From Lichenostomus cassidix (Eukaryota > Chordata > Aves > Passeriformes > Meliphagidae): DNA of 64,000 bases. The translations under genes and the position numbers were made by a program. The first letter of the stretch is position 1, and each line of letters opens with the position of its first letter. Shown one piece after another: positions 1 to 13,257 of this stretch. The stretch lies in assembly GCA_008360975.2 (NCBI GenBank), contig CM039179.1, positions 51,070,561 through 51,134,560 of the forward strand. The letters run 5' to 3'. Under the pieces are notes generated by a model. It was not told the origin of the DNA and ran no database searches. It saw only the letters and a program-made list of their open reading frames with translations.

Positions 1-394
1 CCTCCCCCTCATGTACCCTATTCCTTACCACAAATGTCAATCCTATCCCTGGTCTTTCCCCATTCGTTCCTTGGTGTCAACCCCTCCTCTTTTGGCTTCC
101 CCTTTTAAGCCTCTGCACACTGTTGTTTGAGGCTTCTGAGCCTCCGATCCTTCCCCACTCCAACCCCCTCGCTCCATCCCGTCTCCTGCTTCCCACTCCT
201 TCAATTCCTTCCTCAATGAACTCCCTGGACCGTAGTCTTGGAAGCCTGCATTTCTCTCTGCCTCAGTCTTCAGTCGCCTCCGTTCCTGGGGGACTCAGTC
301 TCCCTCACCTGCTAGCCCCACTGCTGGGATGGCCCATCCGCTAGCTCGGTACTCTGCTGTGCCGCAGCTCGATTCGGAACCGAGCAAAACGACA
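1..394 (+). mobile_element. LTR, family A, cut by the left window edge
   Basis: C-rich segment that ends abruptly at about 390-395, where the sequence becomes AT-rich. Read on the plus strand it aligns by eye with the minus strand of the LTR at 52084-52781. Shared landmarks in order are a TTCCCTTTTAA-type block near 100-111, a CTTCTGAGCC block near 133, CAATGAACTCCCTGGA at 214-229 (against CAATAAACTCCCTGGA in the other copy), a GAAGCCTGCATT block just after it, and a GCCGCAGCTCGATT ending near 361. The other copy has a canonical AATAAA polyadenylation signal where this one has AATGAA at 215-220. The left end lies outside the window, so it could be a solo LTR or the end of a longer provirus. 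No retroviral gene is visible. Family membership is seen in sequence; the class (ERVK-like) is inference. Confidence 0.7.
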
Positions 395-2829
395 TACAGA
401 CACTTATATTTGGCCTACAAACACTCTTTCTGCTTGTTAGTACTGAGAAAACAGTACTATTTTTATACAGCTACATGTTTGATAAATTTGTTAAATGTTC
501 AGATAATCTTTCCTAATGCTTTCTTTAATAGTTTAAAACACCTGCAAACTTATACCACTACCTTTCTGGAAATGTCTTCAATTGGAACTAAATGAGGCAC
601 CAGTGAAGGTGTTCTATGCTTATTATATGATGACAACCACCAAGGATGACACTAACTCTTTGACAGATTCTTTTGTATGGCTGGCTTTTTAAGGGCAGTT
701 TGGGGTGTGGTTTGTTTATCTTTCATATTTCTGTCATCTTTTGACTACTTTTGGTGTTGCAATTTCCTTGGAATAGAAGCTGTCTCCCTGTTTCATGTTT
801 GTGTTATGTATCTACATAAGTTATATAGGTGAATTTTTTTTGCCATAAATAATCATTATGTAGATATATAAATTTAGGTTAATTATGCTCTGTACTCAAT
901 AGAAAGCAATAGGTACCTCATTAGAGAGATATCTAGCAAAGATCAGATAGATGAGTTGCCTTCGGAAACCACCATCTCTTTCTGCTACTTATAAAAGCAG
1001 TTAATAGTAGCTAGACCTTGATATTCCATTCAATATCTATATATTTATATTTCAAGTGTGATAAATCCCAAATATAACATTACAGAAAGCTTCACTCTCT
1101 TCCTTCACTTTGTAATTGTATACAGTTAAATTATTTCTATAGGCAAATAAATATCTTTCAAGTAAATTAATTTCATTTTTTAGTATACAATCTTGCTTTT
1201 TGAAGTGTAAAAAAAGGTCTTATTTTAATTATTTTCATGAAAAACAAATATACACGAAAGTGTTGCCCTTGCCATAAAGAGTAATTTGTTACTCAGTCAC
1301 TCAATTAAATGCACTTCAGATAGTGCTGATTTCTGGTTCATTTTCTCTGTTGTATTTAGTGCTGGAACTTTTTCAAGTTACAATGTCATAAAAGGATGAC
1401 AAGAAAAGTCTTGACTTTGCAGTCTCGGATGAAAGAGCATTTCTGGATGAAGGTACCCATAACACGCTGCCAAATCATGGCACAAAAAGCAATAGAGCTG
1501 TCATGAAGTTCAAAAATTATATTGTCTCTGCTGGAATAACTGGGAAGAGATCACATTCACTTTTCCCCTGAGTTTTGCAGGTCATTTTGGATTTATAGCA
1601 TGGCTTTTTATTATAGTTTGTAGGACTTTTAGGGACTGTAGTCATTTTTATCAATTATTCTTTCACTTGGTGAGATAGTCCTGCGCCATGATATCACAAA
1701 ATGTGACAAAATTAATGAAATAATTTCTCTTAATCATGCATCACACTTTTTCATGCCCTTGACACATATTCTAAGAGGCAGGACACAGACAGGACTCAAA
1801 GCCACAGTGATTTGCAGAGTTAAAAACACACAGTATTTGGGTGTGCAGGAGGCCCTAACAGGAGATATCTTTCTTGCAGCCTAATTCTTGTTGGAACCAT
1901 AGCTGGCCAGAACTAGACTCCAGTCCAAACCCTTCACTCATCTGGTAAAGCTATGGAAAGTAAACTGTTTTGCTCTGACTAAGTTGTACATTCTCTTGGC
2001 CTATATGAAAATCAAAATTATTTCAAAGTGTCTGACTTTCCTAAGTAGGAATAGTTTGAACTCTGCAGTTGGAATTGGGAGTGTTTGGGAATATGACAAA
2101 AGGTGAGATCAGGGAGTATCTCTCTACCTATGCCACTAACAGCCATAACTGCCAGGGATTATACAGACTAGTAATTTCTTGATGTTAGGAACTTCCTAAT
2201 AGAGATGAGATCATCTGAAGACAGATACAGTACTGAAAGTCTCTCAGCCGAAGTGCATAAATGCACCTGTCTCTTTTGGAAGCAAAATTTTTCATTTTCA
2301 TTTTTGTATGAGTGTTAAGGCAAAATGCTGAATATTTTTGCAATTAGATTAATGCTTCTTTGTTGTAATAATTTTCCTTAATTCTAGCAGTGCTGCATAT
2401 TTCTGAAAAGGCATCTTTTGACAAAAAACTCCAGTAGAAACTCCTATGTATAGCTTCCCACTGAACTACTCTGGATAACTCAGTTTGTAATCTTGCAACA
2501 TTTGTATGATTGCATACAGCCAAAGGCAGGGAGAGGAGTGTCTGCCTTTAGCAAACCCCTGTAGACTAATTGTAGAGTAAAGTATATTAAATAACCAGTA
2601 GGAAAAAAATAAAAAAAAAGGGAGTCTGCCAGGCAGGACAACAGCCAAGGGAGACTTTAATCAGCAACCGGCAGCCTCCTTTTTACTCCTAAGACTGCAT
2701 AAATGAGAAAGGTTTTGGAGGCCTGCCAGGGAATAGGAGTGCTGAGGTTAGTGAAAACATGACAGTTTTCATTTTTCTCAATCCCTCCCCCTCACAGATT
2801 CGCAAGATTTCCCTCCTATATTATGCAGT
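395..2829. other. unique AT-rich DNA, no gene seen
   Basis: No open frame of note, no recognisable repeat and no RNA gene. A minus-strand 60-codon frame at 2466-2648 has no recognisable domain and is treated as chance. Confidence 0.6.
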
Positions 2830-2912
2830 ATTTATTATTATTATTGTTATTATTGTTATTATTATTATTATTTTTATAATTATTTTGGTTGTTGTTGCTG
2901 TTATTATTATTA
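2830..2912. repeat. TTA/ATT microsatellite with TTG variants
   Basis: Long imperfect run of TTA/ATT triplets with interspersed TTG/GTT units. It abuts a short CR1 tail at 2913-2956. A plus-strand open frame over this run is only poly-Ile/Val and is an artefact of the repeat. Confidence 0.95.
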
Positions 2913-2956
2913 TCATAGAATATCTGGAGTTGGAAAGGACCCACAAGGATTGTCAA
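2913..2956 (-). mobile_element. CR1 LINE 3' tail, very short
   Basis: The plus strand reads TCATAGAAT, then a GAGTTGGAAAGGACCCACAAGG block, which is the reverse complement of the CR1 3' end. Only about 45 bp is present, consistent with extreme 5' truncation. It sits between two ATT/TTA-rich simple repeats. Confidence 0.8.
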
Positions 2957-2963
2957 AAAGCTA

Positions 2964-2995
2964 TCATTATTATTAATAATAATTATTACTATTTT
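2964..2995. repeat. ATT/AAT microsatellite
   Basis: A short ATTATTATTAATAATAATTATT run with partial palindromic symmetry just beyond the CR1 scrap at 2913-2956. Confidence 0.85.
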
Positions 2996-5588
2996 CTTTC
3001 ATGAAGAATAATATTTGTAAATCACGACTGAAATGTTTGATTCCCAAAATCTGAAAGAACTGAACATGGAAGAGATTCCCAAGAGAAGCTATTCTTGTTG
3101 GAATCTATGGAAAATACTGTTGTTACTTCCAGAGCATCGTTTTAGATTATATTGGGAGAGATTGCTGGGGGCCTTAAAACAAGTCTAAATTCATTTTTAG
3201 ATCAGTTTTTTCAAGGTTTTTCTCACCAATATACCACTCTTATTTCTGCTTTCATTTTAAAATGCAACTCCCATAGTCTCCTTCACCTGAGAAATGAATT
3301 TTACTTTTCTATGGTTCTTCCTATGCCTTGGCTGTACACTTTGTTATATAATGTTTAGTATTTTAATAATAATGAGTGTACAAATGCTTTTGCATGACTG
3401 CATGTTAACATGTATTTAACACTGTCCCAAGCCTTAATGCAGCTTGTGTTCACTGCATTCTTCATGATGGCAAATATGGGCTCCAGTCTGTTTTAACTCA
3501 CTGGTTTTCCAAAGAGGAAAACCCCAACAGACTAGAAACAGGTGCTGCTAAATGTCCCACACCTACATATAGACCAGATGTGAACAGACTACCCTATTTT
3601 GCCTTTCCACCAGCTATGTCAAGCCAGTTGCCCAGCAAGTGACAAATGTACACCCATGCAAGTCAGGCTAAATATGGCCATTGTCTGACTTTACCTATTT
3701 GCATCTAAAAGTAGTAAAAGTAGTCCCAGTGGCAATCAATTAGTAAAGAGATTGAAGGTGAGATGATCTTAAGTGCATGATAAATGCAATTTGTCTCTAA
3801 GCCCTTTAATTTATCACATTGATATCACTACCTCTTACATAACGTGTAGATGATAGTACATCTAATATAACTTTATTTTAAACACTAGGGATGCAGTGAT
3901 TCTACTGTACTCAGATATTTGACTGTATTTGTAGGAGAGAAATCGGATGTATTTAACAACTGATCTGGTTAGTTTTTTCTTTCCTTTCTAGATTTTAGTA
4001 AGAATTTTGGCCAAGAGACTGTTATCTGTTTCTTACTGAAATCCTCATTCATGGTCATGATGTGTTATAAACAGCTGAGTGCAGAGGACTGTGTATTTTC
4101 TCCAATTCAGACAAAATTCTGAGTATTATATACATGCCTTTCTATATGTGTCCCCATTCTGTGTCAATCTAATTAAATTATCTGTGTGTATTTTACATTG
4201 TGTTGTAATACCACCCAAGTCTGGTTTACCTTCAAGCAAAATCCTTATTGGCAAAACCTGTAAAGCACAACCTTACCTCGATGTACCATATATTCCAGTT
4301 TAACTTGTGAATTTTGTAGCTCTTATTGCTTAAAAATCTGACCTTTATTAGAAAGTAATTTACTTTTCTACTTAACAGGAATGACCTACCAAATGAAGAG
4401 CAGATGATCACATGATACAAACCAGGACTTCAAAAGGGAAACTCAATTTTCTGTCTATTTACTATGAGACAGGTCATACCTAATTCACATGGTGTTTTTA
4501 TAGTTGTAGAATAATGTGCAATAAGTTAATAGTTTAAACATCACTCTCTTCCAGAATAATCAATCAAAAATGATGGCTGATTGATTTCTTCTTTTAAATG
4601 AGAATTTACCTTTGTTTAATTGATTTTAATATTCCTCAAAAGGTGATTTGAAAGTCATATGTTTAAAGAAAGCTAATTTGCAAAGCTAGCATATTTTTTT
4701 AAGTACATACAGAAGGATGACTGATTTTGGCTGCTAGTGTCTCTTCCCTTCTTCCTAGTATAACACGAGAAAATCAGCAATTTCAAATCCAGAGCCAGCA
4801 AATAGACCAATAAAATTAGGAGGAGCTCCCAAGAAGTTTCAGCTTTAAAAGTTTGCAAATATTTTCTTGTTGACTACAACTTCTGAACTTCAGTTGACAT
4901 ATTTCTTTTGAATTCAGTAGTGAATGCCTGCTATACTATGAAGAAAAATAGGTGAAAAACTCCCTTGGGTCCTATGATTGTAGAACTCAGGTACTATAAC
5001 TAGCAAGAAACAGATGGCTCTACAGCACAGTAGCATTTTAAAATAAACATTAATACAAGTTGGGATAAAATTCTTATTAGGAATGCAGTTTTAATCATGT
5101 TAACTGTTGTTGACATTGGTACTTAAAACTGTTTCAGAGATCCTAACGAAAAGAAAAAAAAACCTAATTAATGTGAGATATGATGAATGTATGCCATTAA
5201 CTGTATTATTTACAGTAAATAGTCATCTCCTGAAAAAATGAGTATTATTTTAGTTTCATGAAACATAGTCTATAAATATTTTTAATTGCTTTCATGATAG
5301 TTTCAGTCTGCTTGTTACTAATGTCTAGTCATTTACTTGTTCTAAAATATGTTTGCTGATTTATAGATCACACTAACCACAAGTATCTTCTGTGAGGAAA
5401 GCTGTGATTCTTTGGCTATGTAATCATAAGTGTTTAATTGACCATTAAAAAAGGCAACCATTTCTTTATAGCCAACTTGACTTGACACAGAAAACCAGAA
5501 TTTTTTAATTATTATTCGAATAACTATGCTACAGTACTGAAGTGCAATACTATAAAGAATGCGATCAGTACACTGTCTAGAAGGTCAG
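2996..5588. other. unique AT-rich DNA, no gene seen
   Basis: Small open frames at 3152-3358, 4079-4303, 4232-4420 (minus) and 4673-4858 (minus) are each under 75 codons and carry no recognisable motif. No interspersed repeat was recognised. Confidence 0.55.
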
Positions 5589-5630
5589 CTTTCAGTCTGT
5601 TGTTTTCAATCTTTCAGTCTGTTGTTTTCT
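5589..5630. repeat. 22-bp tandem duplication
   Basis: A unit beginning CTTTCAGTCTGTTGTTTT occurs at 5589-5610 and again from 5611, with divergence only in the last bases of the second copy. Confidence 0.9.
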
Positions 5631-5919
5631 CTGTGTAAGTAGCTTTGTCACTAATTCACAAATAGCACAGGAAATGTATTATTCAGTCTCTTCTAATAAG
5701 CTGTGAAACATAAGATTACATTTTGAAGAATGCATTGCTTCTTAGACTTTTTTCATTCTATGTGCAGAAATAATATCTAACCTGTTTGCATCATTGAGAT
5801 GATACTTAAATTCCCAAGTACTGTTTTCAAACCTGTATTTTAGTTTAGACATATCCAACAGAACCATGGGAAATAATACAAAAATGTCAAGACTCCTGTC
5901 AAATAAATGTCCACCTGTC

Positions 5920-5955
5920 TAATAAATAAATAAATTAATAAATTTAATAAATACA
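5920..5955. repeat. AATA tetranucleotide repeat
   Basis: Runs of AATA with interruptions by TTAAT; ordinary AT-rich microsatellite. Confidence 0.9.
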
Positions 5956-6056
5956 TTTAAACTCATCAGTTTGAAGTTTAGAGCTGGACAATAAGAAGAG
6001 AATAAATCTTATTTTTCCAATGGAAGATACTGGTGCATTAGTATGTTTCATGTGCT

Positions 6057-6288
6057 AGGGGAGGTTTAGCTTTGATATTAGGAAAAATTTATTCATGAGA
6101 AGTGTTGTAAACATTAGAACAGACTGCCCAGGGAACTAGTGTAGTCACTACCCCTGCAATTGTTCAAAGAATATAGTACTTGGGGACGTGGTTTAGTGTT
6201 GAACATGGTGGTGGTGCTCAGCTGACAGCTGGACGTGATAATCTTAAAGGTCTTTTCCAAACTTAATAATTCTGATTCTATGATTCAT
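6057..6288 (+). mobile_element. CR1 LINE 3' end, 5'-truncated
   Basis: Reads in sense as the CR1 3' region: GGGGAGGTTTAGCTTTGATAT at the left, then a 'CAGACTGCCCAGGGAACTAG' block, a 'TCTTAAAGGTCTTTTCCAAA' block, and the terminal ATTCTGATTCTATGATTC tail. The upstream reverse-transcriptase region is missing, as is usual for CR1. Confidence 0.92.
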
Positions 6289-7572
6289 TTAGCTCCTGCT
6301 ACCGGTGCATGTGCCATTCGATTCTTGGTTTGTTTTATTCTGTGTTGACTCACATACACTTGAATTCAGTGAACACCTGTTAATAAGGACAGTATTGGTT
6401 TCTGTTGGCAGTTCTCTTCATTATCCAGAGCTTAAGAGCAATCCTACCATTGTACTTCCATACTGAGAGGAAAAATGCTTGCATGCGTGTGATCCTTCAG
6501 TGTGGTTTTGGAAAGTTTAGTCTCTTGGGCTGTCAGCTCACCCATGGGTTTAAAACTTCAAGGTAGTCAATAGGGAGCACAACTTTGAGCTGTGGGATTT
6601 GAAACACCAGACAACCAGAAGCCAGTGTGCCAGACTCTGAAAAATAATCAGATATTTCAGTTTTAGAGAATAATTGTTATCTGGCAGACTCATTTTGCCA
6701 GAAAATTTCTTCACTCTGCTGACAGGAGTCCTATTCATCTGAGTACATGCTGATGTCTACAATATAGATGTCCAAATCTCAGCTAATCATGTTAGATACC
6801 TTTATATTTAAAAGATACCTTTAGGGCATGGTTCATCTCATCCTAGAGTAGACATGGACATTCAGTCAGATAAATTAGGCTCTTGAAGTACTTATTGCTC
6901 TCCACTGACTAGAAAATGACCCTGTAATGACTAGCTGGAATGTAAAAGTCTGTGTTGCAGGTGTCTACATTTAGATGAAATTAATTTCTTCCCAAGGATG
7001 GCTTTCAACTGCCTCATCATAGTACAATGTGTGATATCTTTTTTTTTGCTAAGGCACCTTACAGTGCTGTTAGATATGAATAAAACAAGATGACCTAAAA
7101 AATGGCATTATGTAACCTCTGCTTGAGTAACTGAATTCCTCCCCAAAATCTTGAATCATCTACTTAAACCTCTAGATGGATTTAGAGTCTCTGAGGAGTA
7201 AAGGGAAATTGAATTTTACACAACCATTCACAAACTGGAACAATTCTGAAAGCCAGGAAAATTCTAGCCCCCTAACTATTTTTGTCATCTGGCAAATGGC
7301 ACAACTTTTGGCAAAGCCAAAGCTAAAGACTTTCTGGAGCTGCCTTTTAAAAAAAAAGAAGGTTTGTATATATCATGCCAAAACAGTTGAGAATTTATGA
7401 CAAGAGTAGTTGAAAGTTTGTCTCAAATTTCACATAGAAAAATCTTTTCAGTTACCTATTCCCCTGTAATTTAAGACTTATGCATCTGATATTTACCTTG
7501 GAAATCAGAAAACATTTCAGGTCATTTACTTTACGGGACACCTTATGCCTCTCACTGTTATGGAATTATTTA
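6289..7572. other. unique AT-rich DNA, no gene seen
   Basis: Two small frames (6550-6738 minus and 7176-7400 plus) have no recognisable domain. No repeat was recognised. Confidence 0.55.
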
Positions 7573-7872
7573 GTCATAGAATGGTTGGGATTGGAATAAA
7601 CCTTAAGATCATCTTTATCCAATCCTCCTGCCATGGACAGGGACACTTTTCACTAGAGCAGGTTGCTCAGAACCCCATCCAATCTGGCCTTGAATATTTC
7701 CAAGGATGGGGCATTCACAACTTTGTGCAACCTGTTCCATTGTCTCACCAACCTCATAGTAAAGAATATTCTTCTAAAATCTAACCTAAATCTCCCCTCT
7801 TTCATTTTAAAACCGTTCCCCCTTGTCTTATCGCTACCTTCCTGTGTAATAATTCCCTCTCCAGCCTTCTAG
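7573..7872 (-). mobile_element. CR1 LINE 3' end, 5'-truncated
   Basis: The plus strand begins TCATAGAATGGTTGGGATTGG (CR1 tail in reverse) and continues through a GACAGGGACACTTTTCACTAG block, CCTGTTCCATTGTCTCACCA, and a 'CCCCCTTGTCTTATCGCTA' block, all standard landmarks of the CR1 3' region read backwards. Frames at 7545-7784 and 7663-7872 are antisense readings of this element, not genes. Confidence 0.95.
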
Positions 7873-10800
7873 GAGAAGAACTTCAGGAGATGTAGAGCAG
7901 ATAAGAAGCTGTCGTGGAATAGGAAAGGCTGGGACTGTTTAGGAAACATAACTAAGAGAAGAGCAAGGGTATTGCAGAGATGAGTGTCAAGTTTTCAAAA
8001 GTTTCTGCTTTTCTGGAGAAGCAAATGAAATCAGCATGAGTAAAGATGCTAGAGTTTTAAAATCAAAGGGAGTGTGTTTTTTAACTGAGAAAATAATACA
8101 CACATGCCCATCTGTCTCACAGGAGCATTATATGTAACCATCTTACATTTGCAAAGTTGAAGAGAAAAATTTAACGAAATGCTATAAAAATCATGTTTAC
8201 TAATTTAACACAGCTGTCTTCCTGCAGACATAATGAGCAGTATTTCTAACTACATGATACAGTTTCAATGCTGACATAGTTATTACTATTGAAAACTTTC
8301 ATTAGATTCAACGGCATAGGTGGAAAACCAGATGAAACTTTGGGCATGCATGCACAAAGTTTGTTCTTCTACTTACTCGAACACATATTAATTTCTGCAT
8401 TGTAGATTAACCCCACAATAACAAAGATGTTCTCACAGTCCCAGTGAATAAATACTACTCCAGAGAAGTGGATCCTTTCACTCTCTGTAATTCATGTCTT
8501 CAGAGTGATAAAGGCAAATTATTGATATCAATGTCTTAATGTTTTATCACTAATTATGTAATCCCTCTTTCCAGAGTGGTGGACTTCTGAGCTGGGGTTT
8601 GTCTTATTTAGAGAAATGTAGATGGCCTAGAATTTTGACTGAGACCATAGAAAATGGACTTTATATACATCATATACCCCATGATCTTCAAAATATGGCA
8701 TTTTAGGTGAAAAATTCAGAAAAAAAATTATAACTTTTTTCTATATGCTTCAGTTTTCATTCACAAGGTGTGAAAACAAATATTAATATGTTATAAGTGC
8801 CATCACTACAACCACCCAGTAAAGCTTAGATGAAAATTTATAATACGGTTTTCAGAGCAAAATATGCAGCATGAAATTTCTAGGGCTTAGAATGAGGCAG
8901 AGAAAGAAAATATTGAGTTGGTGCTAATAAATGAATGCCATCTGTTAGCTGCATTAAATGAGGAAAGGCTCAATCAAAAAGTAGTAGCTGATTGCATAAT
9001 TAAGGTCTGTTGCAGGTTATGTGTATGACAGAAAGAGAAAAGATTTAAGGTATGGTAGACCCTTACTGCTGGCATACCTTAATTTTCAGGCAGTCAGCTT
9101 CACAACATCAACACTAGGGTATTAACAAAGTCTCTGTGTGTAATAATCTAAACATGTAGATGTTTTAATTTGATTTTAATTAATAACAAAAATGAAAATC
9201 ATCATATTGAATATTCTACAGATGCATTTTTTAGAAATACTGTTATGGCATGTCTTTGAATTGGGAAAAATAGGAAAAAACTAGTTCTTGAAATAATTTT
9301 TATGTATGTGTGATATATATGTAATTGTATGTTATTCCAGATACTTATGTCATTGTAATTAATATCTCATAATAATTATATATTATCCTGTATAACAATG
9401 TCATATTTTAAACATTTTAATCATATAGTGACACTCTTATTATGGGGGCCATATTCCCCTTTGAACCAGAAAAATATCAGTTTAGCTTTCTGTCTCTTCC
9501 AAAATTCAAAGTCTATTTTTACTCAGCTCAGTATTTGACATCTAGATATCACAATTTTGATTTTTAAACTTTTATAGAGTAATCAAGTGGGAAAGCAATA
9601 ACACACTTCATATCTGGAATTACCCTGAAAGTAGTTAAAAGTGAAGTGCATATATTGGTATATATTTTATTTTGCCTCACATTCTCTTAATATGATGATA
9701 TAATAAAATTTATTCCAAAATACCCGAATAATGTAACATGTTACATATCTATATATGTTTATGTAGAATGAAAAAACATTGAGTGCCCTTCTAACTGGCA
9801 AATAATCAGGGATTTATTGGGTAACAGCTAATCTTTTCTTGTGAATCACTGCACTTCATCAAGTTAGTGACTGCAAAACCTATGACAACACTCAATATCT
9901 AAAAATGAAATAATTTTCTGTTAGTTGTAGCAGAGATTCCACCTCTTAATTTCATCAATTTTCAATTAAATATATTAGTTTATGATGTGTATTTCACTAG
10001 ACTGGGAATTGTACACAGTCTTTGTCACAGTGCCAGTTACATTTGCAACTTTTCAAAATGATACTTTTCCCGCATTTTACAAGAGAATTAAGGACACCAG
10101 GAAAGAAAGTATCATCTTTTACCATTATTCACAATTATTTGGAGATGTAGTAGACTCCCTCTGAGCCTTTTTTCTCCATCATTTGCTGAAGTCTAGTCTT
10201 GAAAGTGATTATATCTAGGTAAAGAAATAATGAGAAAATTTAAAGAGATCAGCTGGCCTCAGTAGACAGAAGAACACATAAGTTGGAAAAATTACGAGGG
10301 TGTGAACCACTGACAAACTGTTGTAGTCTATAATATCAAGAAGAAGTAACTTTTCTCCCAACCGAAAAGAGAGATGAAAAATTTCAGTAATTTCTAATGA
10401 CTAAAAGGAAAGTTTGTATAGAAATATTCACACAAAGTTTTCCTGTGTTTTTCTAAAGAGCTTTGACCCCAAAAAACTGATACACAATTTGACATATTTT
10501 TCTGATGCAGCTTTGAGGTAATAGCTTTGAGGAATGCAGAACATGTAATATATCTTTCCTGTCCACAGACACTTCCAGCTACCAAGGTACATTCTTGTCT
10601 TGCCTCCTTTCAGTGATTCATTCAGAAAACCTGTGTTACAAAGAAACGATGGGCTTTTTCATAAATTTACATGGTTAGTCAAATGCCAGACTGAACATTC
10701 TCAATTGCTATGGGGTGAATTTTAATTATTTCAGTAAGTTCCCACAGATCACTTCTGCAGATAATACCGGATAATAAGAATTTCTGAACATTCAAATTTG

Positions 10801-11124
10801 TTTCTTTATAACAAGAAAAGCAGCTCTAGAAAACCATGAACATAATTTCTTTTATTGTAGAATATTGCTAGAATTGACATAAGCAAATGTGAAGAGAAAG
10901 AGAATGGTGTGGTTATCTGCTTCCTTCATTCATCCTGACTGCAGTAATAAAATTCTGGAACAATTCAACTCTGCAATCCCAAAATGCCACAAAATTCCTT
11001 GCATAATAACAGGAATGGAGAGATAGAAGAACAGTCAGATGCATTATTTATGTTGTACTCTTAAGAATGTGATTTTTCATATAACCCAGCTTAGAACAAA
11101 GCACTGAACAGCAATGTAACTGTC
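7873..11124. other. unique AT-rich DNA, no gene seen
   Basis: Nothing recognisable. Open frames at 9982-10164 (plus) and 10394-10585 (minus) are short and without motifs. Confidence 0.55.
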
Positions 11125-11238
11125 CGGATGTAATTCTGTGCAATATGCTCCAGGATGACCCTGCCTGAGCAGGGAGGTTGAACCAGAAGACCTCCCTGTG
11201 ATCCCTTCCAGAATTCCCCTTTCTGTGATTCTGTGAAA
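11125..11238 (+). mobile_element. CR1 LINE 3' tail
   Basis: Contains CCTGCCTGAGCAGGGAGGTT followed by a GATCCCTTCCAGAATTC block and a terminal TTCTGTGATTCTGTGA tail, which match the CR1 3' end of the subfamily with 'GAGCAGGG..GTTGGACTAGATGA'. The 5' boundary is approximate and could lie some 20 bp further left. A minus-strand frame at 11077-11271 is its antisense shadow. Confidence 0.85.
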
Positions 11239-13257
11239 CACTTGAAACTGCGAGGCTCTTCCACCTTCCACTTTATGGTTATATTGGTTTATCTGTGTGT
11301 GACTGGACCATCCTGTGCCTACATGGAAAAAAGCATGAGCTTTTTCTCTTTTGCACCATAGAATGAAACATACAATCGAAGAAGACAGAGGGAATAAAAT
11401 TTCCTAGAAAGCTTTCTGTTTAGGAGAGCTGAAAATGTAAGTATAATTTCAATTTAGGATAGATTATTTTGACATCTTTTAAATAAGAAGTTAATCTGTT
11501 GCCTATTTGCTAGAGTACTGCAGCTAAGTGTACCTTTCACTGCCTAAGAGAAGGCACACATTTGTTTAAAACACGTTTGCTAATTAAGTATTTATGTTGA
11601 ATGAACAATGCATTTTATCCCTTGAAATATTCTTTTCAGATTTTCAGAAACAATAAAGAATAACGGAAACTAAGAGGGGAAGCCAGGAAATATCATTCTT
11701 TGTGCTTCTATATTTACTCCTTAGTCCTCAAATTGTCAATAATGTAATGAGCAAAGATTGCACAAAGGCATCAAGGTATATGGACATTTACTTTGATTCA
11801 TTTTATGCACTGTGTGTACATATATATATATAAAATATATATAATGTATACACATATATATATGCACATATAGTGATGCAATGATCAAGTTTGAGTTTTC
11901 ATTGATACAGTTATCAACAATACTGTCATGTGTTTTACAATATTGAGATGCATGTTAGATTTTACTTCAATATTTTTAATGAAAAGTGGTTTTTATGTGA
12001 AGCACACCAAATATTGCAGAATCCCATTTAGTATAAGACATCATGAAACATAACAAAATTAGCAGTTTTGGTGCAAATCACTTGATTTTTATCAGAGGTA
12101 ATTTAAACAACTGTGCTCTTGTCTTGTCCTGGTTGTATAGAATTTCTTCCCCAAATACATACTAACAAATATATATACTATCAAAGTTCTAAGGAAGTAC
12201 CATATATGTGAAAACATTCTGGAGCTTGCATGAAAGATCAAATGCTGAGCTGGCGTACACTTAGGTTGTTTTTTGTAATGACTTTTAATTTATAGCAAAA
12301 TAAATGGTTTTACATATAGACAGGTTGGCTGATACAGCTTTGTTGTGTTAATGTGTTTATGCTGGTCTTATGTTCTTGCAATTAATTCCCATCAAAAAAA
12401 GTTTCTGATTCATTCTGCCATAAAGAGAGAATAAAATGTTTTGTGTCACTAGATGAAGAAAGTAAATACTCAAGATTTTTTTTCCTGTGGGATTTTCAAC
12501 TGAGTATAAGAAGTCAGTACTGGTTAACAGTTCACATTAATAGATTTGTAGCTAATAGTTTCTGTAAATTTATGGTAGGTATACTTAGTACATATAAGAT
12601 TGGTTATGTGACATTTGTGATGTTAAATATTAAATATGAACTGAAGAAACAAATGTAGGCTACAAGAGTTACAAGAAAATAATTTCTGGTAATCTATTTC
12701 TTTGAGCTATGAGATTAAGATTACAATTTTCATGACATATTGAAGGGTCTTTCAGTTGTTTTTGGACAATGGAGAGTTAAAATAGGCACATGTTTTGCAT
12801 TTAAAAAAAAATTCTGTGTACATCTCAGGGTGACAGATATGCTTATATTCTGCAGAAATGTGCTTCTGAGTGACAGGAGCCTTGAAATGTTGTTTATGTG
12901 TTTAGCTCTGAATATCAAGGACATGATTTAGTAGGAAGCCATCATGTTAACATCATTAATAGCATTTCCACCGACATTTATGATCCAATACTGAATAAGA
13001 CCATTTACCTCTAAAATAGATTGTACAGAGTTTCCACATCTGAGTTAGTAGTTTTTCATATGCTATCAAAAGTTAAAAGTTTCTTATTAAAAGTCATCCC
13101 CAAGTAAAGAAATACATTAATTGATAGAGTTCTGTATCATAAACATGAAAGCATATACTTTTTTGTTGTTGTCATTGCCAGAAATTCTGCTTGCTTTTTC
13201 TATTATTAAAATGAATGTCAACACAGAGGAAAGTATGTTCCTGCTGTCACAGGGTGT
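11239..13257. other. unique AT-rich DNA with a TA microsatellite
   Basis: No gene or interspersed repeat recognised. A TA-rich simple repeat lies at 11816-11872. Open frames at 12443-12658, 12730-12924 (minus) and 12740-12931 carry no recognisable motif. Confidence 0.5.
11816..11872. repeat. TA dinucleotide microsatellite
   Basis: Imperfect (TA)n broken by AAA, GTATACAC and GCAC; partly self-complementary. Confidence 0.95.

Noticed and set aside
2759..3004. 81-codon Ile/Val-rich frame resembling a membrane protein
   Set aside because: It is the translation of the TTA/ATT microsatellite.
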